Below, piece after piece: positions 54,820 to 63,127 of a stretch of 64,000 bases of DNA. Made by a program: the position numbers and the translations under genes. This stretch comes from an uncultured Rhodopila sp. (lineage in GTDB: Bacteria > Pseudomonadota > Alphaproteobacteria > Acetobacterales > Acetobacteraceae): the NCBI RefSeq assembly GCF_903944925.1, contig NZ_CAJATU010000101.1, positions 1-64,000 on the forward strand. Direction: 5' to 3'. Position 1 is the first letter of the stretch; each line of letters starts with the position of its first letter. The notes beneath the pieces were generated by a model. That model saw only the letters and a program-made list of their open reading frames with translations. It was not told where the DNA came from and searched no databases.

Positions 54820-55538
54820 CCGGTTGCGCCCACGGTGTGCAGGAAATCATGTACAGTATAATCCTGAACTGGCCAGACATATTGCATGAAGATTTCGATC
54901 TCCGCTAGCCCTTTGTCAAACCGGATCGTTGGGAAAGTCTTTATGGTGCTCTGATAGGGCTTTTCCATGCGTCGACTCTTATCCGCCAATTCCGCTAATA
55001 TTACGCACATTTAATGGACAAGCGTCCATGGTAACGATACCAGACCGTTCCAGGGAACTCGATTTATGTTCGGTCTTCGAAGCGACCAGAATGCATGATC
55101 GCGGTATTTGCGGCGGTCGAGCGGGAGTGGATTTTGCCGGCCGCCTCGGCCATCATTTGCCGGCCGTCCGCGCTGCATCGGCGGGGCCCTTACACCACCG
55201 GTCTGCCGATCCGATATCCCACCTGCGAAGCCGGGTCCGGTCGCCCGGCAGACCCGTCCGCTCGGCCAGGTTGTATCAGCCCATCTTGTGCGCCGGCCGC
55301 CGGGTGGGGTCAGGATCATGACGCCGCGCGTTGCAGGGGCCTTTCGTCAACGCGGCACCGGCAGCTCAGTCCACCCGACAATAGACCGATTGTAGTGCCG
55401 AACATTTTCGTTGCCGGCGATGCCGCCGGAAAGGTTCGACAGCAACGGACAGTGAGCGGCCCCAGTCGAGCCTAGCACCGACCGCCGCTGTGCTGACGTG
55501 GTGCTGGTAAATTTGTTCTCAGCTCTTGTACAAAGAAA
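54820..55538. other. Long gap between the secretion genes and the S-layer-like gene
   Basis: About 720 bases with no supportable gene. Several short frames exist on both strands but none has a convincing start, codon pattern or family match. The part nearest the ABC gene (54840-55020) is relatively AT-rich, as expected for a promoter region of the export genes. The end nearest the S-layer-like gene holds its terminator. No REP-like palindrome is present. Confidence 0.5.
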
Positions 55539-55562
55539 GGTCCGCACCTTTCGGTGCGGACC
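55539..55562 (-). terminator. Intrinsic terminator of the S-layer-like gene
   Basis: A perfect 10-base stem GGTCCGCACC / GGTGCGGACC with a four-base loop. On the minus strand it is followed by TTTCTTTG, and it begins 22 bases after the S-layer-like stop codon. It separates that gene from the export genes, as in the Caulobacter locus, and allows the abundant surface protein to be expressed at a higher level than its exporter. The plus-strand side lacks a good T run. Confidence 0.9.
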
Positions 55563-55584
55563 CCCTTTGGTTACGTGCGATAGG

Positions 55585-58065
55585 CTAGACGAAGTTGTGC
55601 GTCGTAAGCGTACCGGTGAGAGTATTGAGTTGGACTGCGAAGTCGGTGCCGACGGCGGCGCCGGCGGCGGGCGTAGCAACCAGCCAAGTACCTGCGTCGC
55701 TGCCACCGGTCAGCGTGACAACGGCGACATCACCGGCGATGAACTTGCTGCCGGCCGCCGTGTTGAGATCGGTTAGCAGTGTGCCGGTGCCCTTGCCGGA
55801 GAAGGTATCCACGGTGGCGCCGGCTGCTGCAAAGCCAGTGAAGGTATCGTTTGCAGCGTTGAAGGCCGTCACGGTATCCGTCGTGCCAGCAACTGTCGAA
55901 CCGCCGGTAAAGGTGAGCTTATCGGCGCCGGTGCCGAGGGTGACGCTGTTGATATTCGCCCCAAGGGTGATAGCGCTGCCACCGGAACCGGTGGTGATGG
56001 TCTCGGGCTCACCCGATGCGAGCAGGGTCAGCTTGCCGGTAAAGGCTGAGGCGTTGATCGTCTCGCCGGCCGTCGCGCCGACAAGCTGATCCGTAACGGT
56101 GAGGCTCAGAGCCTGAGAACCGGTGATGTTCAGTGTCGAGTTGTCGGTCAGCGATACGTTGGCAACGCTGTTGCCCGTGCTGAAGGAACCGTTCGAGGCC
56201 AGATTTAGCGTACTGGCGTTGGCGACCGTAATGCCTGCAAGGGCGACGGGGATTGTTGATGAGCCGTCCAACGATGCATTCAGCGTATGCACGCCGGTTG
56301 CCGCATTCAGATTTACCCCAGTTGCTCCAACTAGGCTGATGTTGCCGGCGGTTGCGTTGGCGACGGCTACGGCGCCCGCTACATCGAATTGCAACTTCGT
56401 AATGGTGCTGTTTGCCGCCGTCAAAGCCGTCTGATCGACGGTAGCCGACGCACCGTTGAAGGCCAACGTCTGGAAGCCGGTCGCGGCTGCTACGCCCGCG
56501 AGTTCGGCGGCGTTAAGTGCGGTGTCAGTGGTACCAAGCGTGTTGTTGGTGCCGCCGCCGCCGTTCAGCGTGGTGACGCCAGCGATCGCCCCGAGATCGA
56601 GGGTGTTGCCACCGCCCGCGCCACCCGTGAAGGAGGTCAGAGCAGCGTCGCCGGTAGCAGACACACCACCATTTGTAAGTCCGCTTGCCGTAACAGTCGT
56701 GACAGCGGCGCCAAGGGCGCCGAGGTCCACGGCCGCGGTCCCGCTTGTCGCATTGGTTGCCGTCCCGGACACCGTGATGGTCTTCAGCTTCGTATCCGAA
56801 ATACCACCAGGCGTGTTGCCAGCGTCAGTCAAGTCGAGGCCGGTGGACGCATTGATTACGACCGAAGTAATAGTGTTGTTCGCGAGAGCAAGGCCGTCAA
56901 TGGTGTTCGCTGCGCCGGTCGAATTGACCGTGGCCGAGGTCAGCGCTCCGGTAAGACCCGTGACTTGGACTGGGTCACTCCCACCTACCGTGCCGCCGCT
57001 GAGGTTTACGGTCGCCGCCGTCGCGGCAGCGCCGTATTGAGCAGCAAGAGCGCCGTTGACGAGTGTGCCGTTGCCGGTCAGGCCCACCGCTGCACCTGCG
57101 GCGAGCTTGTTAACCGTTACGTCGCCCGAGCTGAGATAGGAATATACCGCCGTCAGACCAGTGATCGTCGATGCATCCAGAGTGTCGGTGCCGGCTCCGG
57201 TCGCCAGAGTGTTGCGAATGTCCACCGTCGCGATGTTGCTGACCAGCGCACCGTTGGTCACGCCTGCCGCGGGGGGGGCCCCGGTTGTCGTGATGCTGAG
57301 CGTATCATAGCCGCCAGAGACACCGGTAATGGTATCAGCGGCCGTGAGGGTGCTGTTCGCAGGCGTCGTGCCGTCGACAAGCCCGGTGACCGTCTCGTTG
57401 GCGGCCAGCGTGGGGTTGTCCGGACCGGTAGCCAGCGCGATCGTCTGTCCCGAAGTCACGCTGGTGAGGCCTCCGGTATATGTTTCGGTCCCGAGAGCGG
57501 CCTGATTGAGGAAGGCATTGGTAGCGGCACCAAAATCCTTCGCAAACTCCGCCGACTGCGTGAAACCAAGCAGCACCTGGGCCGGGGTCAAACCCGAGTT
57601 GACCCAATAGGAGAGGCCGGCGGTGTCCGGCGCACGGCCCAGGATGTTCACGTAAAGCTCGGTGATGAAGGCCGGGTTGACGGTGGTAACCGTGCTCGTG
57701 CCCCACTTGGTCGCGAACTCAGCCGAATTGGTAATCCCGGTAGCGATTTTGCTCAGTGCGGTCGTGTATGCGGCCGAACCGGCGGGGCCGGCCTTATCCA
57801 ATTGGGAAACCCAATAGGCTAGGCCGGCCTGATCCGGCACGCGGCCCAGGGCGGCCTGGTACAGAGCCACGATCGGCGCTACGTCGTATTGCGCCTCGGG
57901 GGAGGCGATGATCGCGGCGCGCGCCTGATCGATGGTGATCGCCTTCGAATTAACCGCATCCGCCCAGTAGCCGGCTTCAGCGGCACTCGCGGTGCGACCC
58001 AGGATCGTCGTGTAGTAGGTGTCGATCGTGCTGATGTACGGGTTGGTGGTGGTTGTGCTGGCCAT
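55585..58065 (-). CDS. S-layer-like (RsaA-type) type I secreted protein with DUF4214 motifs
   Basis: An 826-residue protein rich in Thr, Ala, Gly and Ser with no cysteine and no internal methionine, the composition of bacterial S-layer proteins. Three DUF4214-type motifs, LGRTASAAEAGYW (22-34), LGRVPDQAGLAYW (73-85) and LGRAPDTAGLSYW (142-154), form the N-terminal region, which in RsaA anchors the layer to O-polysaccharide. The rest is repetitive beta-rich sequence with degenerate RTX-like pieces (LGTGADKLTFTGG near 700). There is no N-terminal signal peptide; the C-terminus ends LNTLTGTLTTHNFV, like a type I secretion signal. AGGAATCC precedes the start. The exporter genes lie downstream on the same strand. 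Adhesin is an alternative. Confidence 0.85.
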   Translation of the reverse strand: MASTTTTNPYISTIDTYYTTILGRTASAAEAGYWADAVNSKAITIDQARAAIIASPEAQYDVAPIVALYQAALGRVPDQAGLAYWVSQLDKAGPAGSAAYTTALSKIATGITNSAEFATKWGTSTVTTVNPAFITELYVNILGRAPDTAGLSYWVNSGLTPAQVLLGFTQSAEFAKDFGAATNAFLNQAALGTETYTGGLTSVTSGQTIALATGPDNPTLAANETVTGLVDGTTPANSTLTAADTITGVSGGYDTLSITTTGAPPAAGVTNGALVSNIATVDIRNTLATGAGTDTLDASTITGLTAVYSYLSSGDVTVNKLAAGAAVGLTGNGTLVNGALAAQYGAAATAATVNLSGGTVGGSDPVQVTGLTGALTSATVNSTGAANTIDGLALANNTITSVVINASTGLDLTDAGNTPGGISDTKLKTITVSGTATNATSGTAAVDLGALGAAVTTVTASGLTNGGVSATGDAALTSFTGGAGGGNTLDLGAIAGVTTLNGGGGTNNTLGTTDTALNAAELAGVAAATGFQTLAFNGASATVDQTALTAANSTITKLQFDVAGAVAVANATAGNISLVGATGVNLNAATGVHTLNASLDGSSTIPVALAGITVANASTLNLASNGSFSTGNSVANVSLTDNSTLNITGSQALSLTVTDQLVGATAGETINASAFTGKLTLLASGEPETITTGSGGSAITLGANINSVTLGTGADKLTFTGGSTVAGTTDTVTAFNAANDTFTGFAAAGATVDTFSGKGTGTLLTDLNTAAGSKFIAGDVAVVTLTGGSDAGTWLVATPAAGAAVGTDFAVQLNTLTGTLTTHNFV

Positions 58066-58628
58066 AGGGATTCCTACAGGTTGATTAACGTACTGCCGCG
58101 CTACCGCCCCCTCGGGAGGACGGTGACCGTACGACGTACGATCAAGTTTTTGTTAGAACGATTCGGCCATACAGTAAAGTCCAATGTGAACCGAAATTTG
58201 AAGATATGCCCGCGTTCGTGAGAAAAAAACCACAGCACATTACGGTACATTTCTGACTCCAATCTGGAACGCGGGCCGAACCCGCCTTCGCCGCATGGAA
58301 TCTTTCTTTCGCATGGGTTCAGTGGTTGCTGAATCGGCCAGGCAGCCGCACTGCCGCCCGGATGTTGCGCCTATATATAGGTACGATACAGATATTGCTG
58401 CGGTTTGCGACGGCGATGCCGACCGTTGCACGGCCGATGCGGTCTGCCGCAGGCACCGGCCGGGTGAAAGATCATGACGTAGGCGCCGGACCGAATCGGT
58501 CGCGGCGGATTTTCCCGCTCTATCCGGAGGCGGAAAAAGGATGAAAATTTTTCCCCGATCCAACCGATTATGGTTTACATATGGATATGGCTTAGCAACT
58601 TGTTCCTGCGCGGAGGGACCGCACCGCA
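58066..58628. other. Divergent control region between the S-layer-like gene and the XRE gene
   Basis: A 563-base non-coding region. Near the S-layer-like start is the dyad CGTACGACGTACG, the rest of that half is AT-richer with A runs (around 58205-58230), and the half near the XRE gene holds the perfect palindrome CCTATATATAGG. Strong promoters for a major surface protein and for the regulator must lie here, but I cannot assign -35 and -10 boxes with confidence. No gene or REP-like element was found. Confidence 0.55.
58370..58381. promoter_or_regulatory. Palindrome CCTATATATAGG, candidate operator
   Basis: A 12-base perfect palindrome in the divergent region, about 250 bases upstream of the XRE gene. 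XRE-type proteins bind such short dyads, so it could be an autoregulatory or S-layer control site. It occurs in a high-GC background, which makes it stand out. Binding is inferred. Confidence 0.35.
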
Positions 58629-58940
58629 ATGTATCTGCATCAGCAATCTCTCCAGGATTCCGACACCCAGGAACTGCGCCGCTCGGCCGGACGCTGGCTG
58701 CGCTCACTGCGCGACGCGCGCAAACTCTCGCAGCGTGAATTGGCCGATCTGGTCGGCACCGAATACTACTCGTTCATATCGCAGTTGGAGACCGGGCGCG
58801 GCCGAATCCCGCCCGACCGCTACCGGGTATGGGCCAAGGCGCTGGGCATCCCGGCCAGCGAATTCGTGCGCGGACTCATGCAATTCTATGACCCGGTGAC
58901 GCACTCGATCCTGTTCGGCGACACCGGCGGCGAGGGCTGA
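58629..58940 (+). CDS. XRE-family helix-turn-helix regulator
   Basis: A 103-residue DNA-binding protein. The helix-turn-helix lies at about residues 20-65: RSLRDARKLSQRELADLVGT for the first helices and EYYSFISQLETGRGRIPPDR for the recognition part, followed by YRVWAKALGIPASEFVRGLM. The family usually binds palindromes. GGAGGG lies 11 bases before the ATG. Four bases separate it from the 582-residue gene, so the two form an operon, divergent from the S-layer-like gene. A role in controlling the surface protein or its export is likely by position. Confidence 0.9.
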   Translation: MYLHQQSLQDSDTQELRRSAGRWLRSLRDARKLSQRELADLVGTEYYSFISQLETGRGRIPPDRYRVWAKALGIPASEFVRGLMQFYDPVTHSILFGDTGGEG

Positions 58941-58944
58941 CGGC

Positions 58945-60693
58945 ATGCCGGTGCCCATTCTTCGCTTCGTGGAACGACGCAACGTCGCGCCCGCCAACCG
59001 GGACTGGAGCGATCAGGAAAGGGCTGAGTTCTTCCGCGTTGTCGATGTCCTGGGCCGCTCCGGCCTGGTGCTGGAGCTGGAGACCGGCCTGACCGATGAG
59101 GGCGAGCCGTGGGCCGCCTTTTGTGCGCTGGAGACCGGTGAGCCGGTGGTGCATATCGCCCGGCTGGATGGCCGCTACATGCTGGCCGCCGCCACCATGC
59201 CGGCGCCGGTCACCGGCCCCGATCTGCGCGGTCTGATCCGGAATGTTCTGGACAGCACGCCGGTCGCCGTCATGCCGAAGCTGGTTGTGAAACAAGCCGG
59301 CAGCGTACCCTATTTGCATCCGGCCGCACTGCTGCTGACCCTGGTGGCGACGGCCTGGTTCCAGGCGGTGCATGCCGCCGAGATCACGCCCGGGGCCAAG
59401 CATTCGGATGCGGGGCCTGCGGGCGATGTGCCGCCGAACGCCCCCGGTCCGCTCGATCATGCCGAAGCAGCGGTTGCAAGCGATCAGTACAGCGGTGGTG
59501 CAGCCGTCTGCAAGTCGGATTGGACCAACCAAAGCTTCCAGCAGATGCTGGCAGCGGCATTCGTGCTGCTCTCGGTCATCGACTCGGCCGTCTCGCTGAC
59601 GCAGGCGCCGGCAGCAACGGAGGCGGCGCCGGATCTCACCGCAGCGGCCACCGCATCGCACCCGCATGGTGCGGCGCATGCACCCGACCCCTTGCCCGAC
59701 GGGTTTGACGCCGCGGCGGCCACAGCAAACCATGATGCCGCCGCGCTGGCAGCGCCCGCACCGTCGCTGGATGCCGCGGCCGCGGACGACCCCGCACAGC
59801 CTTTGCAAACCGTGCACCTGGCGTCGCCGATGCCCTTCACCGGTTCGCTCAACGGGCTAGCGGATGCCGCGCCCACCGGCGGGCTTCCTGGCGATCACAC
59901 GGCTGATCATGGCGCCGCTGAGTTGGCCCAGAGTGGCCAGGCGCTTTCGGCTAATGATGGTTCCAACTGGGGGCAGGCCGGCGCAAACGGAAACAGCTTG
60001 CCGGAGGGATCCTCGGCGTGGGCGGGAGCCACGGCCGATCTCGGCACGAACACCAACGCAGCGTCTCATCTGGTTCTGCAACCGCACATATCGACCGAGT
60101 CGATTGCATCGCCGCCGTCCGAAGCCTTGGTAACCTGGTCGCTCATTGGGGCAGACCACTCCATCCTGTCGTTTGATGCGCTTCCAACGGATCTTGAGCA
60201 TAAGATCACCGCCGTCGTTCCGACATTGGCTATCCATGAGCCACAGAGTGATGCCGCATCCACGAGCGTGGTGGCGGCCCCCGGGTCGGGTGATGGACAG
60301 GTTTCCTCCGCAGCCAGTGCCGCCGTCGCGTCTCCGGCTGCAACGACTGCCGCCGCGACCGATACGGCGCCGCATCAGGCGCCGGTTGTTGCGGCACCTG
60401 TTCAGTCCAACGTCCTACCGGCCACTGTTGCTCTGGTCTCCGAGGATGGGGTTCACGCGGCGCAGACGCATCAGGTCTCCCTGAACGATGCCTTGGTTCA
60501 GTTGGAGAATTTCATTTTGAGTACGCCGGCCCACCTCACCATCCAGGTGGCGAGCTCGCTGATGCTGATCGACCAGGCTGTCCTGGCAGACCCGCAAGTG
60601 CCCCATGTCATGGAGAGCTTTGGGCTGCCCGATGGCAGTGAAATCGGGTGGGTTCAGCTCGTGGGCGTTACGCATCCTACCGGCCACGCCTGA
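58945..60693 (+). CDS. Uncharacterised 582-residue membrane-associated Ala-rich protein, partner of the XRE regulator
   Basis: I do not recognise a named function. Residues 1 to about 110 form a compact domain (for example WSDQERAEFFRVVDVLGRSG, LTDEGEPWAAFCALETGEPV, VHIARLDGRYMLAA) that resembles the N-terminus of other alphaproteobacterial proteins of unknown function as far as I can recall; not checked. A hydrophobic segment at about 123-144 (YLHPAALLLTLVATAWFQAV) and a second at 199-218 suggest one or two membrane spans. Residues 220-500 are low-complexity Ala, Thr, Ser, Pro. The last 80 residues (LNDALVQLENFILSTPAHLT and onward) look folded. It follows the XRE gene by four bases. Confidence 0.8.
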   Translation: MPVPILRFVERRNVAPANRDWSDQERAEFFRVVDVLGRSGLVLELETGLTDEGEPWAAFCALETGEPVVHIARLDGRYMLAAATMPAPVTGPDLRGLIRNVLDSTPVAVMPKLVVKQAGSVPYLHPAALLLTLVATAWFQAVHAAEITPGAKHSDAGPAGDVPPNAPGPLDHAEAAVASDQYSGGAAVCKSDWTNQSFQQMLAAAFVLLSVIDSAVSLTQAPAATEAAPDLTAAATASHPHGAAHAPDPLPDGFDAAAATANHDAAALAAPAPSLDAAAADDPAQPLQTVHLASPMPFTGSLNGLADAAPTGGLPGDHTADHGAAELAQSGQALSANDGSNWGQAGANGNSLPEGSSAWAGATADLGTNTNAASHLVLQPHISTESIASPPSEALVTWSLIGADHSILSFDALPTDLEHKITAVVPTLAIHEPQSDAASTSVVAAPGSGDGQVSSAASAAVASPAATTAAATDTAPHQAPVVAAPVQSNVLPATVALVSEDGVHAAQTHQVSLNDALVQLENFILSTPAHLTIQVASSLMLIDQAVLADPQVPHVMESFGLPDGSEIGWVQLVGVTHPTGHA

Positions 60694-60761
60694 ATCAGAA
60701 GGCTATCGATTCTCATCGACTGGCCCGGTGCGCCAGCCGTCCAACCCCGGCTGCGGCCCTG

Positions 60762-61844
60762 TCAGAGCACGTCCAGCCGATTGATCGCCATTCCAAGCCT
60801 GCGATTCCGGGGGAATTCCCCATGGCCGAACGGTTGCGTGGGACGAAAGATCAACTGGTTCGGCTGGTTTGCATGCAATATGCCCGGACCGGTGTCAAAA
60901 CAGAATTCCCGCATCGCCTCCTCGGGATAGCCGCGTATCGTATATACATCGACGCCGTTGAGTTCGACGATCACGTCGCATCGCGCGGCGCAGACTATCT
61001 TTAGTCCGAGACCGGCTGACTCCGAGCTATGCAGAAAGGACAGGGACGCAGAATTGCCGTCGGTCCAGCTTCCAAAGCCCTCGGCCGAGGACCAGCCGAA
61101 AAGGACGAAGTCGTCGCGATTTCCGGTGGCGGTGAAGTCGATGGTGGCGCCGCGCTGCAGCAGCGCCGTTCGAAGCAAATTCTGCGGAAAATGCATGAGA
61201 TTATGGCGTTGCGCAAACCAATGGTCACCGCACGGGTCTACCGTGGCCCAGGATGAGCGCCGCAGGAAACCGGTCGTCCCCGTCACGATGCCCAGGAACT
61301 CGAACATGTCGTCCTCGGCAAGCAATCGAAACATATCACCGATGTGCGGGATGTGGATGTCATCGATTGCAAGGATTGCTCCCGCTTTCAAATGCGGATA
61401 GAAATAATAGTATTCGAGCTGTGGAAACGGAAACCCGTGCGGGCCGTCTATCAGCAGAAAATCCAGTTGGTGTTCGAACACGAAAGCCGGCACAGTCTGC
61501 TGCGTCGGTCCAAAGATCGAGCGGACATTGTCGCTCCTGAAGATTGGATGCGCCTCATAATAGCGCACACTGCTTTCGGCGTGGCTTCTGTCGTCGTAGC
61601 TGAAAACAAGATGCTGCGCCGAGATGTTGGACAGCAGGATGGTTGAGCGGCCGCAGCCGGTTTCCGCGCTGAATGCAAAGCCGTCCCCGGCCTGCGCTTC
61701 GATGTAATCGATGACGTCGACGGACAGGCTTCCGGCATGATGAAACGGTTCGGTGTTATCGCGTTCACGCTGGGACAGCCGCCGTGTGACCGGATGCAGG
61801 GATTGCAGATCGCGTGCGGCGGCGCCCGTTAGATTTCCTGGCAT
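60762..61844 (-). CDS. SAM-dependent methyltransferase-like protein with C-terminal beta domain
   Basis: A 360-residue protein. The N-terminal half has the class I methyltransferase pattern of the Methyltransf_24 type: GFAFSAETGCGRSTILLS for the cofactor loop, LDFLLIDGPHGFPFPQLEYY and GAILAIDDIHIPHIGDMF. The C-terminal third (GWSSAEGFGSWTDGNSASLS, then IVCAARCDVIVELNG) resembles a beta domain found in surface-polysaccharide enzymes (DUF7024-like, by memory). A TTG two codons upstream at 61850 is better spaced from GGAG; the ATG at 61844 is preferred by codon. It probably modifies a sugar of this locus. It is convergent with the 582-residue gene. Confidence 0.78.
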   Translation of the reverse strand: MPGNLTGAAARDLQSLHPVTRRLSQRERDNTEPFHHAGSLSVDVIDYIEAQAGDGFAFSAETGCGRSTILLSNISAQHLVFSYDDRSHAESSVRYYEAHPIFRSDNVRSIFGPTQQTVPAFVFEHQLDFLLIDGPHGFPFPQLEYYYFYPHLKAGAILAIDDIHIPHIGDMFRLLAEDDMFEFLGIVTGTTGFLRRSSWATVDPCGDHWFAQRHNLMHFPQNLLRTALLQRGATIDFTATGNRDDFVLFGWSSAEGFGSWTDGNSASLSFLHSSESAGLGLKIVCAARCDVIVELNGVDVYTIRGYPEEAMREFCFDTGPGILHANQPNQLIFRPTQPFGHGEFPRNRRLGMAINRLDVL

Positions 61845-61896
61845 GTGCAAACAAAACTCCGCTCTGCAAGTCCGTCAAGAACGGCCTTGACCGCCT

Positions 61897-63126
61897 TTAT
61901 CGCCGGGGGCCGGCGATTTGCCCGGCATGAAGGCGCTCCGCCGCCTGAACCATCGGCTTGAGGCACTCCCGCCAGAGCAAGCCGGCCATCGCCTCTCGCG
62001 AACGAGGTGGTATCGCGCCGGCATCGGACAGCAGCGTATCCACAGCGGCCCAGAACCTGTCCGGTTCGTCCGTGATGGTGACGCCCGGCAGAGCGGTGAA
62101 TGCTTCAAACCCCTCGAAGGCCCGGCTCGTTGCGACAATCGGCCGGCCGCTGGCGAGGGCCTCCGCGGTCTTGAGGTTGGACCCGCCACCAAGCGTTTTC
62201 GGCAGGATGACCGCTCGCGCACCGGCATATAGGGCATCAAGCAAGCCACTCTCCACCCATCCCAGATAACGCGCCCGGTCGAGTACGCGGGCCGCCTGCT
62301 GGACGCGGGGAGCGGCGCGTATCAGCCCGCCGACCTCACCGCAGATCAGAATTTCGCCGTGGCGGACAGGGTGCCCGGTGGCCGCCACCGCCAGATCGAT
62401 CAGGCCATGCGCATTCGGGGGATGGGCGCTGCTGACGAACAGGCTGTAGGGCGTGCGCGCGGCCAGATAAGCGTCCAGCGCTTTGGCATCGGTGGTCGGC
62501 AAGAGCGAGGCGGTGCCGTTCATGGCCACGCAGACGGGGGAGGCGCCGATCGCGCGGAAGGTGCTGGCGTCACTTTCGGAGACGCTGATTATCAGGTCGC
62601 AGGCCAAGGCGATCTCACGCTCCAGCGCGACGACATCACGCAAGCTGGCGTCACTGAGCGGCGCACCGGCATGGCGCAGATCGCGCCATGCGGTCGTCTC
62701 GAAGTTGTAGGATGAATGGACGATGGCAACGTTTTTCAGCTGACCTTCAGCCTGGAGGCGGCGCACGACAGGCCATAGAAATGGCTCCTCGAATTGGAGC
62801 AGGTCGGGCCGGGCTGCACGCACGGCGCCAGCGAAGGCTGCGAAACTGTCCGGCGCCGCGGCGATGGCGTCCCAGAACGCGATCTGCGATGCATCCTCAC
62901 CGGCCGGCGGGATTTTCAGGGCGCCGGCGACTCCCGGCATAATTGGCACGTCATTTGGCCAAACCTCGTCCGGCCGCGCGCGATTAGGATCATAGAGCGC
63001 GGCAGTTCGGACCTCGTGGCCGGCGTCCCGGTAGGCTTGGGCAACGGCGGCACCGCGAAGCTGGCCGCCGTGGCGCGGCTTGCGGAAAGGCCAGGGAGTG
63101 AGAATAAGGATTCGAATGGGAGCCAC
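61897..63126 (-). CDS. GT4-type glycosyltransferase
   Basis: A 409-residue GT-B fold enzyme. The N-terminus ILTPWPFRKPRHGGQLRGAA is the glycine-rich acceptor loop; the C-terminal domain shows VILPKTLGGGSNLKTAEALA, with the EX7E-like region, and GRPIVATSRAFEGFEAFTAL, as in exopolysaccharide glycosyltransferases. The start is GTG at 63126, one base after the stop of the FkbM gene, so the two are coupled. The sugar is unknown. Confidence 0.88.
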   Translation of the reverse strand: MAPIRILILTPWPFRKPRHGGQLRGAAVAQAYRDAGHEVRTAALYDPNRARPDEVWPNDVPIMPGVAGALKIPPAGEDASQIAFWDAIAAAPDSFAAFAGAVRAARPDLLQFEEPFLWPVVRRLQAEGQLKNVAIVHSSYNFETTAWRDLRHAGAPLSDASLRDVVALEREIALACDLIISVSESDASTFRAIGASPVCVAMNGTASLLPTTDAKALDAYLAARTPYSLFVSSAHPPNAHGLIDLAVAATGHPVRHGEILICGEVGGLIRAAPRVQQAARVLDRARYLGWVESGLLDALYAGARAVILPKTLGGGSNLKTAEALASGRPIVATSRAFEGFEAFTALPGVTITDEPDRFWAAVDTLLSDAGAIPPRSREAMAGLLWRECLKPMVQAAERLHAGQIAGPRR

Positions 63127-63127
63127 C

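Noticed and set aside
54729..55010. A 93-codon minus-strand frame (MEKPYQSTIKTFPTIRFDKG within) just upstream of the ABC exporter
   Set aside because: The middle part looks somewhat protein-like, but it overlaps the ABC gene start by 90 bases, has no ribosome binding site and no family match. A leader peptide cannot be excluded.
55385..55450. A frame reading PNIFVAGDAAG, like a flavoprotein C-terminus
   Set aside because: It is an isolated short coincidence with no flanking flavoprotein sequence; not enough to call a pseudogene.
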